A DNA stretch of 64,000 nucleotides, taken from contig JAWQUS010000023.1 of the NCBI GenBank assembly GCA_036365455.1, positions 2,852,001 through 2,916,000 of the forward strand. Direction: 5' to 3'. The DNA is from Macrosoma leucophasiata (Eukaryota; Arthropoda; Insecta; Lepidoptera; Hedylidae). The number at the start of each line of letters is the position of its first letter. Position 1 is the stretch's first letter. Both the position numbers and the translations under genes were made by a program. Below the pieces are notes generated by a model. The model did not search any database and had not been told where the DNA came from. It worked only from the letters and a program-made list of their open reading frames with translations. Below are positions 1 to 9,360 of the stretch, in pieces.

Positions 1-258
1 CTTGTAAAATCTACTGAAACACTAATTAATTCAATAAAATCAGACAACTTGCCAATCAGTAGTGCCCGAGTGGGATTTCCAAATTACCCAAACCGAAACC
101 GTGTTAACACAGAAGTTACCTAAGCTACTCGCAGTCGGCTTGGGACTGACCACACTTGTACGATAAATACTGCCGCAACAAAATTCCGTATACGTCTGCA
201 TTCTCCGAAAAGGCAGAAGTAAATGCTTGAAAGAAGGAAAGAAAAAGATTAAGATTTT
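1..258. other. Unassigned sequence
   Basis: No coding signal, tail or inverted end recognised. It runs up to the first SINE A copy. Confidence 0.5.
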
Positions 259-540
259 ACTGGTGGTAGAGCTCCAGTGACGGAGCTCGCGGGCGTAGGC
301 ACCACCGCATTACCTAATATACTTGCCGCTGAATGGTAGTGTTCAGCACTATCATGTTCCGGTCAGGTGGTAATGTACGGCCTTGTAATTTCCTGCACAG
401 AGGCATAACACCTTAGGCCTCAGGAGTGGTAACGCATCTGCATTTTGACCTTGGTTTTGTGTGGGTGTCTATAGGCTGCAGTCATCACTTAGCATCAATG
501 TGAACTGCATGCTTGTTGCTTCACTTCCATAACATTAAAA
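259..540 (+). mobile_element. SINE A copy, near full length
   Basis: Type description of the dominant family. The copy opens with ACTGGTGGTAGAGC, then a short hairpin made of GAGCTCC, the loop AGTGAC and GGAGCTC. It runs through ATTACCTAATATACTTGCCG and CACAGAGGCATAACACC and ends with a GTGAACTGCATGC block, a TTGCCACTTCC-like block and an A-run. About 30 copies occur in this window on both strands, and many share the same 5' start. That argues for a SINE with a fixed 5' end rather than random LINE truncations. I see no convincing pol III A and B boxes. The 3' A-tail implies LINE-type retrotransposition. Confidence 0.85.
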
Positions 541-605
541 GAGAGTCTGTCCCAAAGATCGAACCCAGGACTTTAGCGAAGCGAATCTGCTTCTCCAATA
601 CACAA
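541..605 (-). repeat. Fragment with tRNA-like B box
   Basis: Contains GATCGAACCCAGGAC, the reverse complement of a B-box-like stretch. It lies directly after a SINE A tail. Probably a remnant of a tRNA-derived SINE. Confidence 0.4.
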
Positions 606-680
606 TATCTTCATCACCGCCCGAGAAAACGTACGGTAGTTTTTTATATATGGCTTCATTGTACAAGTTCCTCATAATAA

Positions 681-862
681 AAAGTAAACGTAACTTCACG
701 CCTGTAATCCCCGAAGGGGTAGGCAGAGGTAAATGTATGCATTCAAGCATACATGCAAACACACACGATTCGCCGGTTACGTTTTGGCCCATGTCACACA
801 TGGCGAGCTTATTGCCATCTCCGAGCACATAACCAAACTCCAAGGTACTGGAAACTTGGCGT
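681..862 (-). mobile_element. SINE B copy, 3' part
   Basis: Shares the GTAACTTCACGCCTGTAATC start and the ATTCGCCGGTTACGTTTTGG core with the longer copies at 22.2, 34.4 and 51.1 kb. The tRNA-like head is missing, so it is 5'-truncated in minus orientation. Confidence 0.75.
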
Positions 863-963
863 GCGGATTGGCGTCGTAGTAACGGTAGTTTTATCGCATC
901 TCGCGTTATTGCACTTACTACCGCCCCCTTTGGAATTGTTTGACCACCATTGTTCGCTTGACT
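863..963 (+). repeat. Repeat M fragment
   Basis: GCGGATTGGCG and TTATTGCACTTACTACCGCC match pieces at 8.5, 17.4, 26.5, 40.0 and 56.1 kb. The class is unknown; it may be a LINE 3' end. Confidence 0.55.
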
Positions 964-984
964 CAATGCACTAGTACGTAGATA

Positions 985-1072
985 AGGATTCTCTTCCAGT
1001 AGAAGAATTATCTTCCAGGTAGTAGAAAATACTTCCGCTAGTGGGCAGTGGGGTCATTTCTTCCCGATGACA
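985..1072. repeat. Dispersed repeat, inverse copy near 5.84 kb
   Basis: Contains GAAGAATTATCTTCCAG and GGGCAGTGGGGTCATTTC. A reverse-complementary relative lies at about 5838-5915. Function and class unknown. Confidence 0.45.
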
Positions 1073-1075
1073 ATA

Positions 1076-1103
1076 GAATCAGAATCAGAATCAGAATCAG
1101 AAA
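1076..1103. repeat. (AATCAG)n microsatellite
   Basis: Four consecutive hexamer units of AATCAG. Confidence 0.9.
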
Positions 1104-1312
1104 CTCATTTATTCATTTAGGGTGACAGGCACCTCTTATGACACGTCAAAAACAAACAAAATAAATTAAAGCGAATAACAATTGATATACATGTCAAACA
1201 AGATAAAAAATATATGTAAAGTCAAGAATATCACTAAGATAAAACTAAATGTAAAAGTATATCAGTAGAATGTCTCTTTCCCCTTTACAAACTGAGAACA
1301 AAGAGTAAAAAG

Positions 1313-1352
1313 AAAAGAAAAAAAAAGAAAAGAAAAGAAAAGAAAACAAAAG
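1313..1352. repeat. (AAAAG)n microsatellite
   Basis: Imperfect A-rich run with repeated AAAAG units. Confidence 0.9.
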
Positions 1353-1473
1353 AAAACAACAAATTATTCGTAATTGTTTAAAATGTAAGTACCTTGTACA
1401 AGCTCCGAAAGTACAAAAATCAGTGTAATTATAAAAATCATTATATCGCTGAGGTACTTCTCGGTAGATTGAT

Positions 1474-1740
1474 TACTGGTGGTAGGGCTCTAGTGACGGA
1501 GCTCGCGGGCGTTAGCACCACTTCATTACTTAATATACTTGTCGCTAAATGGTAGCGTTCAGCTTTATCGTGTTCCGGTGAGGCATAACACCTTGGGCCT
1601 CAGGAGTGGCAACGCATCTGCATTTTGGCCTTGGTCTTTGTATATGTGCAGAGCCGTACATTACCACCTGACCGGAACACGATAGTGCTGAACACATTAG
1701 CGGCAATTATATTAGGTAACGCGGTGCTCTACCACAAGTA
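1474..1740. repeat. Inverted pair of SINE A pieces
   Basis: A plus-strand SINE A 5' part (1474 to about 1647) is followed directly by a minus-strand SINE A 5' part (about 1648-1740, ending CTCTACCACAAGTA). The two halves share about 90 bp in opposite orientation and could fold as a long hairpin. Confidence 0.8.
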
Positions 1741-1924
1741 AAATTATGGTTGTATTAAATTTTGAAATACATTACTACATACTTACGAATAAATCTCTGG
1801 CACCCACCAACAGAATCAGATAATCTATTCTGTGCGAACAGCATTAGATATTTTCAGCAAATCCCCGAAGGGGTGCTTCGTTACACCGACTGCTTGTTAG
1901 GAAGCATTTTTCATGATCTACGAT
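1741..1924. other. Unassigned sequence
   Basis: Only a short ATCCCCGAAGGGG motif, a piece of the SINE B tail, is recognised, near 1860. Confidence 0.4.
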
Positions 1925-2402
1925 CCTATGAATTATTGTAATACCCGAACTGGGGTTATCGGCATGGATACTAGATTGTCAGGTTTATAATTTAGTCCTA
2001 AATGTAGAGAATTTCGCTGGGGTCGTCTACGATATTAGAATTCAGATATTTGGTGAAAGCTTTTTGCTATGAAGTATTCTGATTGTGACTCAACTTTGGC
2101 AAATACAAAATTATACAATGTGTCCCAGGAATAAGTGACCGCCCGGCATTTTTCGAATATTTGGACAAAATTAAGGATAATTACTCTTATATGTATGGGA
2201 CTTACCGGATTTGGTTTTTTTAATGATTTTTTAATTTTTTAAGTAAATACGCGTGACGTGCTGCTATTTTATTACGATATTTCCTAAGTTTTTACATCTT
2301 TCTTCATTCATTTTTTTTATTGACTAGCCGAAATCATAGTTTACAATCATACCCTATGAATTATACTAATACCCGAACTGGGGTTATCGAAATGGATACT
2401 AG
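1925..2402. repeat. Direct repeat pair, 50 bp, 428 bp apart
   Basis: 1925-1974 and 2353-2402 share CCTATGAATTAT, AATACCCGAACTGGGG and ATGGATACTAG in the same order. The sequence between is AT-rich and contains GTGTCCCAGGAATAAGTGAC, a motif of unknown class. No coding signal. Confidence 0.7.
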
Positions 2403-2793
2403 TGTGGGGATTAGCTGAAAATGTGTTTGAACCACTTTTTAAAACTGTTGAAAGGTTTCCTACCAGTAGAATTAACAAATTTCTGTAAATAAAATATTTT
2501 CCCTTCAGAACGCATTACTTTTACTGAACCTGTCTCTTATAATTTTCTATTAGTTTTATATCCGAGTAATTCCAATTAAGTACGCAATCCAACCTAAATC
2601 CAACACTATCCGTGTCTTTTATGACAAAACGTTAAACAATCATTAAATGAAGAGACATGACAGACGACATAAAAGGACGACAAAATCATATTGATCCGCC
2701 TGTTGTATGTATTTTCACAAACTACGAGTATTTGAAGACAGACATACGGCTGTGAGGTAGTAGCAGGCCCGCCCGGAGTCGGATCTGGTGAAG
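2403..2793. other. Unassigned AT-rich sequence
   Basis: No recognisable element or coding signal. Confidence 0.4.
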
Positions 2794-2801
2794 GTTATGG
2801 G

Positions 2802-3084
2802 CATAGAGCAACACCGGAGGAGAGTAGCCATATGCAGGCTTTCCCCTCTGTCATAGTACAAGCCCAAATGGGCCTATACCTGTCGCCTAGGTGTTTAAAT
2901 GTGTGCGTGAAATTGTTTCTGCATTTTGTTAAAGTCAAGGTGTGAGTTTCGTAGTAATAGACTATGTTTGTAGTGTACATGCATGTCGCACGCATTTCCC
3001 CCCCGCAAAAAATGACAGACGGTAATACTCGCTATGGCTACTCCCCTCCGGTCCGCCGCGACCGGTGGGCCGCGTTGCTCAATG
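2802..3084. mobile_element. MITE with 8-bp target duplication, copy 1
   Basis: A 283-bp element bounded by CATAGAGCAAC and its inverted partner GTTGCTCAATG. The inverted similarity extends inward through a GGAG..AGTAGCCATA block. It is flanked by GTTATGGG (2794-2801) and GTTGTGGG (3085-3092), an 8-bp duplication with one change. A second full copy lies at 37205-37497 in the opposite orientation and a partial one at 49568. An 8-bp duplication is typical of hAT or P superfamily elements; the superfamily is inferred only. No transposase is encoded. Confidence 0.85.
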
Positions 3085-3149
3085 GTTGTGGGTAACTGTT
3101 GGAAAAAAAAAATACGAGGATACCAGCAATGGACGAAATAATGATAAAT

Positions 3150-3475
3150 GGAAACGTCATGTATGTATCTTCACGCCAAGTCACTTACAATGGTAGGCAA
3201 AGAGTGTGTGCCAGATATCCCAGTCCTGCCAGCTCCCGGACTTCTTCAACTCGACTATTTGGTCATGGTAGGTCAGTCTCGGTCTTCTGCAATCTGTTTA
3301 GTCATTACCTAATTCGACATTTTTTTTTATACCCGAACCACCGGAGCATGCCTTCTTTAATTTTTAAACCATTACTCTCATTCACATAAAACCTCTTTCT
3401 TGCATCTTTATTACGAATGCAATCGGTGAGCGATACATCGCAGAACTTGCGCAAAGATGGAAATGTAATGATGAA
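3150..3475 (-). pseudogene. RTE-1 LINE tail, degenerate
   Basis: Read on the minus strand it gives pieces such as GMLRWFG and PRLTYHDQ, typical of the C-terminus of RTE-type reverse transcriptases. An upstream piece resembles CDVSLTDCIRN. Several frame breaks are present. The 3' end is GTGAAGATACATACAT, as in the copies at 5.5, 46.2 and 53.2 kb. Too broken to be coding. Confidence 0.7.
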
Positions 3476-3731
3476 TCTATGTATATACATATATAAAAAT
3501 CAATTGCTGTTCGTTAGTCTCGCTAAAACTCGAGAACGGCTGGACCGATTTGGCTAATTTTTGTTTTGAATGAGTTTTGGAAGTACAGGGAAGGTTTAAA
3601 AGGTATAAGAAGAAATTTACGGGAATGAGAAAAACCATAATTTCATTTTTCCATACAAATAGTTCGTATGTATCAAACCTTTGACACATTATTTCATTCT
3701 GAGGAAATTCGAAGTTTGTCGGGTCAGTTAG
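3476..3731 (+). mobile_element. Helitron H copy
   Basis: Starts A|TCTATGTATATAC and contains ATTGCTGTTCGTTAGTCTCG and GGCTGGACCGATTTGGCTAA. It ends TCGGGTCAGTTAG|T, where the family end is CTAG. The related copies at 17080 and 56270 end in CTAG and lie between host A and T. This fits a non-autonomous Helitron. Its start abuts the RTE-1 remnant. Confidence 0.65.
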
Positions 3732-4285
3732 TCAAATATAAAAATGCAAAACGCAGCGTTCTTGCTCCATATAATTTATAACCATATGTTTCCCTGTTAT
3801 TGGGCGGGTACTAAAACCCGAGATAAAAGGGGTCCCTGTAATTATTTGCGAAACTAAACGTAGCAATAGCAAATTCCTGATGGGGAGTCATAAATGTGTG
3901 CTCCGGGCGTGGGTAGGCTAGGAGATATTTACTAGGCCGCTAGTATTCTAGTGAAATGTTTACGTCCCTTTCAAATCGTAGGTCACAGAACAATTTGTAT
4001 GTTTCGGGTTCAGTTAAGTTTTTGGCGCATTGTGTAATGTTGAAAATGGAAGGTTTTTAAATTCTTCTTTTTGGTATTATTCTGACCACTAGGCTTAAGG
4101 CTGCAGTGCAGGTATCAGTTATATCAAAGATATTAGAGAAGTTAAATTGCTAATACGCACCGGCCACTTAGCGTTCGTTTAGACTCGCGGACGGTCAGGT
4201 GACCGCTCCCGCTCACGCGTCAAGCATCATCCGTTCATTGTGCATTCGCTCGCCGAGCGCAAACTAAGTGAGAAAACCCGTAAAA
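3732..4285. other. Unassigned; GC-richer from 4160
   Basis: No repeat recognised in the first 400 bp. From about 4160 the composition becomes GC-richer, with CCGCTCCCGCTCACGCGTC and CGCTCGCCGAGCGCAAAC. It could be the promoter or 5' leader of the THAP-like exon that follows, or of a transposon. Confidence 0.35.
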
Positions 4286-4364
4286 ATGCCAAATTGTTCA
4301 GTGTTTTGGTGTAAAAACTGAACAGTAAAGCAACTAAACCACTCAGTAGCATTACTTATCACCG
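4286..4364 (+). pseudogene. THAP-like first exon with an internal stop
   Basis: The ATG at 4286 reads MPNCSVFWCKN, then a TGA, then TVKQLNHS and onward to a strong splice donor, G|GTGAGT, at 4364/4365. The start M-P-x-C-x4-C is the usual opening of a THAP zinc finger (C-x2-4-C-x35-50-C-x2-H), found in P-element transposases and in host regulators derived from them. The stop is where many THAP proteins have arginine; CGA to TGA is a common CpG transition. Only the first cysteine pair is present, so the family call is an inference. I did not find the second half of the zinc finger downstream. Confidence 0.4.
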
Positions 4365-4791
4365 GTGAGTCATAATTTTGTTTATTTTTTTAAGTAAACC
4401 ATGATATCACATTGCCCGTTATCAAATGTATCGTGTCCAAACAGGGAGTACTGCCAGCTAACTCATTTACACGGAAAACAACGGACATCTAGATTTTGTA
4501 GTATAATCACGTCTTTATACTCGCGCACAAAATGATAATACGCCATTTTTGTGACGTTTTGTGGCGCGACCAAACCAAGCACTAATCAGGTGAAGTCAGG
4601 TGTGTTGGCCTCGCGCCTAATTGGTGTATATTTTAGCGCCTAGATAAGCTCCTCACATTTACAATGATTGAAGCAGTTTTCACTGAAAACCGTGTGTATT
4701 GTCAATCAATTGTCATATTATCTTAGAGTTATATTATGTTATTAAATGTACTCCAATAAAAAATATATTAAAATTTTTTACATCAATGATA
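4365..4791. other. Unassigned; possible intron of the THAP-like unit
   Basis: AT-rich with a few CG-rich words (GTGGCGCGACC, CTCGCGCCTAATTGG). No coding signal. Confidence 0.3.
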
Positions 4792-4970
4792 GAAGCGCGG
4801 CCCCGCGGCTGGCGTAGATCGTAAGCAATCGGCAATCACTAAGCAATCTACTCGGTTAAGCGATACGGGCGCGGTCGGATATTTGATGAGTGACCGCTAG
4901 TGGCATATTAAAATGTGCGTTTCCGTGCTTCGATAGATAGCAGTGGTTAAACCTTATCGGTTTGAAAATA
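4792..4970 (+). mobile_element. SINE C copy, 5' half
   Basis: Starts GAAGCGCGGCCCCGCGGCTG and carries the 5S-like stretch GGTTAAGC..CGGGCGCGGTC..GTGACCGCTAGTGG, then CGTTTCCGTGCTTCG. The 3' part is missing after about 4970. It also carries a short internal duplication of the AAGCAATC region. Confidence 0.75.
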
Positions 4971-5328
4971 TCGGCGCGAATTGCGGCGGGGTTTTTTTCA
5001 GTATATTTCAGCCTTTTGAAACCCCTGTCAGTGAACGACAAATAATGCCTCCTTTTCTATTCCTCAACTCTTTGTTATCAGTTTGTAAAACAGGAAATGA
5101 GATATTCTTCAGATATACATAAGTTTGTATATGTATTTATTCTCAGTAACATTATTGATTATCAACTTTTGCAGTTGTAAACAGTCATGACATGTGTATG
5201 TATTGTTATTCATCTTAGTTTGACATATCTTATCGTCAACTTAAACTTATCACAAGTGATTGTTAAAATCTTAAATCATGAAATAAAAATTTTGACTTCG
5301 ACTTTTTACGTTTAATCCGACACATTGT
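4971..5328. other. Unassigned sequence
   Basis: AT-rich; no element or coding signal recognised. Confidence 0.4.
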
Positions 5329-5527
5329 TCATGTCCACTGACCTACCATGACCAAATAGGTCGAATTGTCTGATGGTGGAGTCAAAAGTCTTAGGAATCG
5401 GCGTACATGTATGAAGAGAATGATGAAGGTAGACGAGGCATGAGAGGTTTGTCAGGACCGGGATATCTGGCGCTCTAAACTCTCTGCCTACCCCGTTAGG
5501 GACCTGGCGTGGAGATACATACATACA
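5329..5527 (+). mobile_element. RTE-1 LINE 3' end
   Basis: Contains CTGACCTACCATGACCAAAT, then the GGAATCGGCGT and GATATCTGGCGCTCTA blocks, and ends GGCGTGGAGATACATACATA. The microsatellite-like ACAT tail is typical of RTE elements. Only the last 60 or so codons' worth is left, out of frame. Confidence 0.75.
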
Positions 5528-5837
5528 TTGTCCATTATATTCAGATCTATTTTTACATTTTCATTTTCACGTTATTATATCAAAGTGTCATATACCTTCG
5601 TAATAAAACCGGTTATTAACTTCCCTTGTTCCCAAACTCCCGTCACGTATCGGATTATGAATCAACCATTGGATTCCTTTGACAAAAACCTTTACGTTAT
5701 AATGAACTTTCCTTCTGGTACAAAAATATACTCGGCTACTCGGCGAATTAATCTTTTTATGGGCGATGGAATATTTTCCTAAGCATTTTTAAGGTTCAGT
5801 TGACAGTAACATTGACTTTAACTTTAACCTTGGCGTC
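5528..5837. other. Unassigned; contains a chance reading frame
   Basis: An 84-codon frame at 5528-5782 has no recognisable motif and no supporting signals, so I do not call it a gene. Confidence 0.35.
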
Positions 5838-5924
5838 GGGACATGACGACCCCACCGCCCACTACCTAGTGGAAAAAAAATCTTCTATTGGAAAAGAATT
5901 CTTCGACTAGTGCAGTCAGTCAAC

Positions 5925-6025
5925 CAAACAATGGCTTTTCCCCCTTTTATATTCTTTGGAGGAAGCCTTTGTTCAGCAGTAAACATCTTTTAGCTAAAAT
6001 GATGATAATGATAATGCTTTTTTTT
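5925..6025 (+). mobile_element. RTE-2 LINE extreme 3' end
   Basis: CTTTGGAGGAAGCCTTTGTT, then CAGCAGTAAACATCTTTTAG and ATGATGATAATGATAATG. This is the same tail as the minus-strand copy at 19269, including its ATG-type microsatellite end. Confidence 0.7.
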
Positions 6026-7017
6026 AATTGAAGTGGCAAACGAACATGCAGTTCACATTAATTAAAATCTGCATATTATAAATAGTAACTTCCTTGATGT
6101 TGATTTAATTCAAAGATAAAATTGATTGTGGTGCATATAAAAAGCTTGAAATATGTCATTCAGTTGGAAGATTTAGGGTCAAAGCTTACTAGAGCCACCC
6201 GGCATCCGATCAGCGCCCAGTTAGAGCGCTCTGCGCTCATTACATCAACTCCGCTCCGTATCGCCTCGACCGCGGGCGGCGCGCGGTCCACGTGCGGACG
6301 ACGAGTGGACCACTAGCTTATCTTGCGTTGACTTTGCATTGCCAACGTGCTATTTCCAAGTGAACCGCGCGCCATACCCGATTGGGCCGCGAGTGGTTCA
6401 CAAGTAACATCGCGACGTTCACCAGTCGACAACGAGTGGACACTTTAAACCGAGGCGGCGCTGGTCGGGTGCCAGGTGGCTGTAGTGAGCTATGACCTTT
6501 TGCTGTCTTGTGGTCCCTGGCCACTACAACTAAGCCGGAGGTTTAGATTCGATCCCCGGGTATAGATCTCTGATAACAGAACTTTGATAAAGGTGCGGAT
6601 TTTTCTATTTTCGGGTAGTTTCTCAATGACACCCTCGGATTTTGATACATGAATTCATGCATTTACCTTTGCCTACCCCATCGAGTAATACAGCACGTAT
6701 TGACGTTACGCTGATACAATTAAAAATTTGCGTTTATAAATGCAACTTACGTTGGAATTTAGTTTGTTTCAAACCACATCTTCAATTGTCATAATTTGAG
6801 TCGTCTCAGAGCAATTGTGGATGTGTATACGGAGTTCGCGAGATAACGTTTATATAAGTCACTTAAATTCAAAATCAACAAGACTTGTCGGTATATTACT
6901 AACCGTACTAAATAAGATAACCATGATATAGAAAGAAGCTTAATTTTAATGTAAGACTATTTTATTGAATGAAATGAAAATATATTTTATGTTGTATCAC
7001 CATAATATATTTAGTGT
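6026..7017. other. Unassigned; GC-rich core about 6180-6560
   Basis: The core has CGACCGCGGGCGGCGCGCGG and ACCGCGCGCCATACCCGATT, far richer in GC than its flanks. Near 6530 the words AAGCCGGAGGTTTAGATTCG and ATCCCCGGG look like a tRNA-type B box, so part may be the head of a tRNA-derived element. No convincing protein is encoded. The remainder is AT-rich; a SINE B scrap (CATTTACCTTTGCCTACCCC) lies near 6660. Confidence 0.4.
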
Positions 7018-7221
7018 TTTTTTTTTACGTTTACACTCACAACCCACACTAGGTATAAACCTAGGTCGTGAGTGCCGTTGTACACACACAACACATAAAC
7101 AACACCCAGACCCGCAACAAATATGTGTAGGCCATACAATTATGTGTCCCGTTGCGGGGATCAAACCCTCGACCCTTGGAATTAAAGGGTCGTCTCACAC
7201 CGCTGGACTAACCGGGGCGTC
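7018..7221 (-). mobile_element. SINE E copy
   Basis: On the minus strand it starts CGCCCCGGTTAGTCCAGCGG, an A-box-like head, followed by GGGTTTGATCCCCGC (B box), GGCCTACACATATTTGTTGC and a TGTTGTGTGTGTACAA block, and ends in an A-run. tRNA-derived; relatives at 27.85 and 36.86 kb. Confidence 0.8.
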
Positions 7222-7920
7222 AGTTTATTATCTTTGTTTATTATGATATGGGAGATACCTTGCACCCTGTTGGTTACCTCTACTAAATCTAAAGTAGTAA
7301 TATACAAATATAGAGAGGCGCCCGATGAGTAACCCTTAAAAAAAAAAGTCGCTACGATGTTACACATCTTCCGAATTGTCTGAATTTTGAATAGGAGCAT
7401 TAATTGGGCATATTTTACAACCTCTCAGAATATCTGACACGCTCTTGACCTATGACGTTGATACCGGGCCCTTTTCCACTTGATTCTTTCAAAAAAAGAG
7501 GTGAAAAATTACTCAAGTAAGAACATGACATTCAGTTGGATGATTTACGGTGACGAAAGTGGAATTCGGTTTGTTTCAAACCACCGTTTCAATTGTCGAC
7601 GTTTGAGCAAGCCTCTCTCGTCTCGCAGCAATTGTGGATGTGTTCGCGAGATAAGGTTTGTGTAATAAGTCAACTCAATTGAAAGTACTTGTACTAAGTC
7701 TACAAGAATTCACGGTACATCGGTATGAACTACACTTGGGAGCTTTAAACTAGAATCAAATAAACGGGGGTTGTTCAATCATGTGCTATTATTGATTTAT
7801 TTACATTGTTAACCCAGTTATTGTGATTCCAATTTAAAGCTTGTAATTGTAGTATACTACATTATTTAGTCAAAAGGTAGATATTAGTTGAACTTTATTT
7901 TAAGGTAATTTTTACTATCG
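7222..7920. other. Unassigned sequence with a weak local repeat
   Basis: TTTGTTTCAAACCAC, CAATTGTGGATGTG and GCGAGATAA occur both near 6765-6845 and near 7568-7650, so a stretch of roughly 90 bp is duplicated about 800 bp apart. No coding signal. Confidence 0.45.
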
Positions 7921-8224
7921 GTGTAAAAATGAAAAAAGGCATGCTCCGATGGTTCGGGCATATAGAAAGAATATCGAATGAGCGAATGACTAAACAGGTA
8001 TACAATGCGAATGTGGATGGTTGCAGAGACACAGGAAGATCGAGACTGACCTACTATTACCAAATAGGTCGAGTGTTGTCTGAGGGTGGGGTCAAAAGTT
8101 TAAGGAATCGGCGTGCATGTATGAAGATAATGATGAATGTATGTTGGAGAAGCTCGGGAGGTGTGTCAGGACCGAGATTTCTGGCGCTCCACACTCTCTG
8201 CCTACCTCGTTAGGGACCTGGCAT
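7921..8224 (+). pseudogene. RTE-1 LINE reverse transcriptase C-terminus
   Basis: A 94-codon frame (7929-8213) reads KKGMLRWFGHIERISNERM, then QVYNANVDGCRDTGRSRLT and YQIGRVLSEGGVKSLRNR. This matches the closing segment of RTE-type reverse transcriptases, LRWFGH-ER followed by a basic GRPR-like patch. The frame drifts near its end (ALHTLCLP in place of the LSAYP seen at 46 kb). 5'-truncated; the GGCATGAAGAT tail lies next to a SINE A fragment. Confidence 0.8.
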
Positions 8225-8235
8225 GAAGATTGATA

Positions 8236-8490
8236 GGGCGTAGGTACCACCGCATTACCTAATATACTTGCCGCTAAATGGTAGTGTTCAGCACTATCGT
8301 GTTCCGGTCAGGTGGTAATGTACGGCCCTGTAATTTCCGGTACAGAGGCATAACACTTTAGGCCTCAGGAGTGGTAACGCATCTGCATTTTGACCTTTGT
8401 CTAAGTGTGGGTGTCTTTAGGCTGCAGTCATCACTTAACATCAATGTGAACTGCAGGCTTGTTTGCCACTTCCATTACAGAAAAAAAAAA
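8236..8490 (+). mobile_element. SINE A copy lacking its 5' end
   Basis: Begins at GGGCGTAGGTACCACCGC, so about 30 bp of the family 5' end are missing. It ends in an A10 run. Confidence 0.85.
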
Positions 8491-8728
8491 TCAATAAGAA
8501 TAAGAATAATTCATCATCATTGTCATCATTTCAGCCGAAAACCTTCCCATAAGGGGATATGGGATAGCCGTAATGCTTGGCATGCGGGTTGGCGGTTGGT
8601 GGTCGCAGAGGTGGTAGTTTTATCACGGAATAAGCTGCTCATCCCGTGTTATTGCATTTACTACTGCCCAATTCCAATGATTTGACCTCGATTGTTCTGG
8701 CGCTACTCATCCCGTGTTATTGCATTTA

Positions 8729-9236
8729 TAATAATAAATAATAATGGCAACCCATTATACGTCCCACTGCTGGGCACGAGTCTCTCCCCTTTTTTGGGAG
8801 GAGGCCTGGAGCTTACTCCACCACGCTGCTCCAATGCGGATTGGTGGAGGTGGGTGGGTTAGTGGCCAACCCGCTATCGGATGTTTTCAAAACGGACAAG
8901 GTTTAACGACTACTCAAAATATATATTTTTGTTCTTTTTATAATTAATTGGCCTTAAAAAGAACGGATGAATACTACAAGTTTTGTATTCACAAAATTAA
9001 ATATAGTTTTCCAGTCATCACATTTGACAATAGACAAAACGAATAATAAATTAATTTGTTAACGACTTATATAATATAATATTTTTTGACAAAAATCTCT
9101 TTTACATTATCGTGGTTGAGACTTCCCAGTAAGTTATCAAAGATACTTGAGTTGGGAATGTCTCGCTGCTCGCTGACTACTATCTATCGATAGCAACCGG
9201 GACCGACGGCTTAACGTGCCCTCCGAAGCACGGAAA
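8729..9236 (-). mobile_element. SINE C copy, 5'-truncated, with 12-bp target duplication
   Basis: The TAAT-rich tail at 8729 leads into ATGGCAACCCATTATACGTC and CCCACTGCTGGGCACGAG. On the far side the copy ends GCCCTCCGAAGCACGGAA, so the 5S-like head is missing. TTATTGCATTTA occurs on both sides (8717-8728 and 9237-9248), a clean target-site duplication. It is interrupted by a second insertion at 8915-9174. Confidence 0.85.
8915..9174. mobile_element. 260-bp insertion inside SINE C
   Basis: AT-rich segment flanked by GACTACT at 8908-8914 and 9175-9181. The flanking SINE C sequence is continuous when it is removed. No inverted ends or A-tail are obvious, so the class is unknown. Confidence 0.6.
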
Positions 9237-9360
9237 TTATTGCATTTACTACTGCCCAATTCCAATGATTTGACCTCGATTGTTCTGGCGCTGCTCATCC
9301 CGTGTTATTGCATTCACTACCGCCCAATTCCAATGATTTGACCTCGATTGTTAAGCTGAA

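Larger units (their letters stand above)
8515..9360 (+). repeat. Repeat M with 66-bp tandem units, split by SINE C
   Basis: After TTTCAGCCGAAAACCTTCCC, the unit TTATTGCATTTACTACTGCC..CAATGATTTGACC..GGCGCTACTCATCCCGTG is repeated. One unit lies at about 8655-8716; the next is interrupted at 8728 by SINE C and resumes at 9237; a further one follows at about 9303. The array predates the SINE insertion. Confidence 0.75.

Noticed and set aside
535..966. 143-codon minus-strand reading frame
   Set aside because: It crosses the end of a SINE A, a SINE B fragment and repeat M; no motif and no consistent gene signal.
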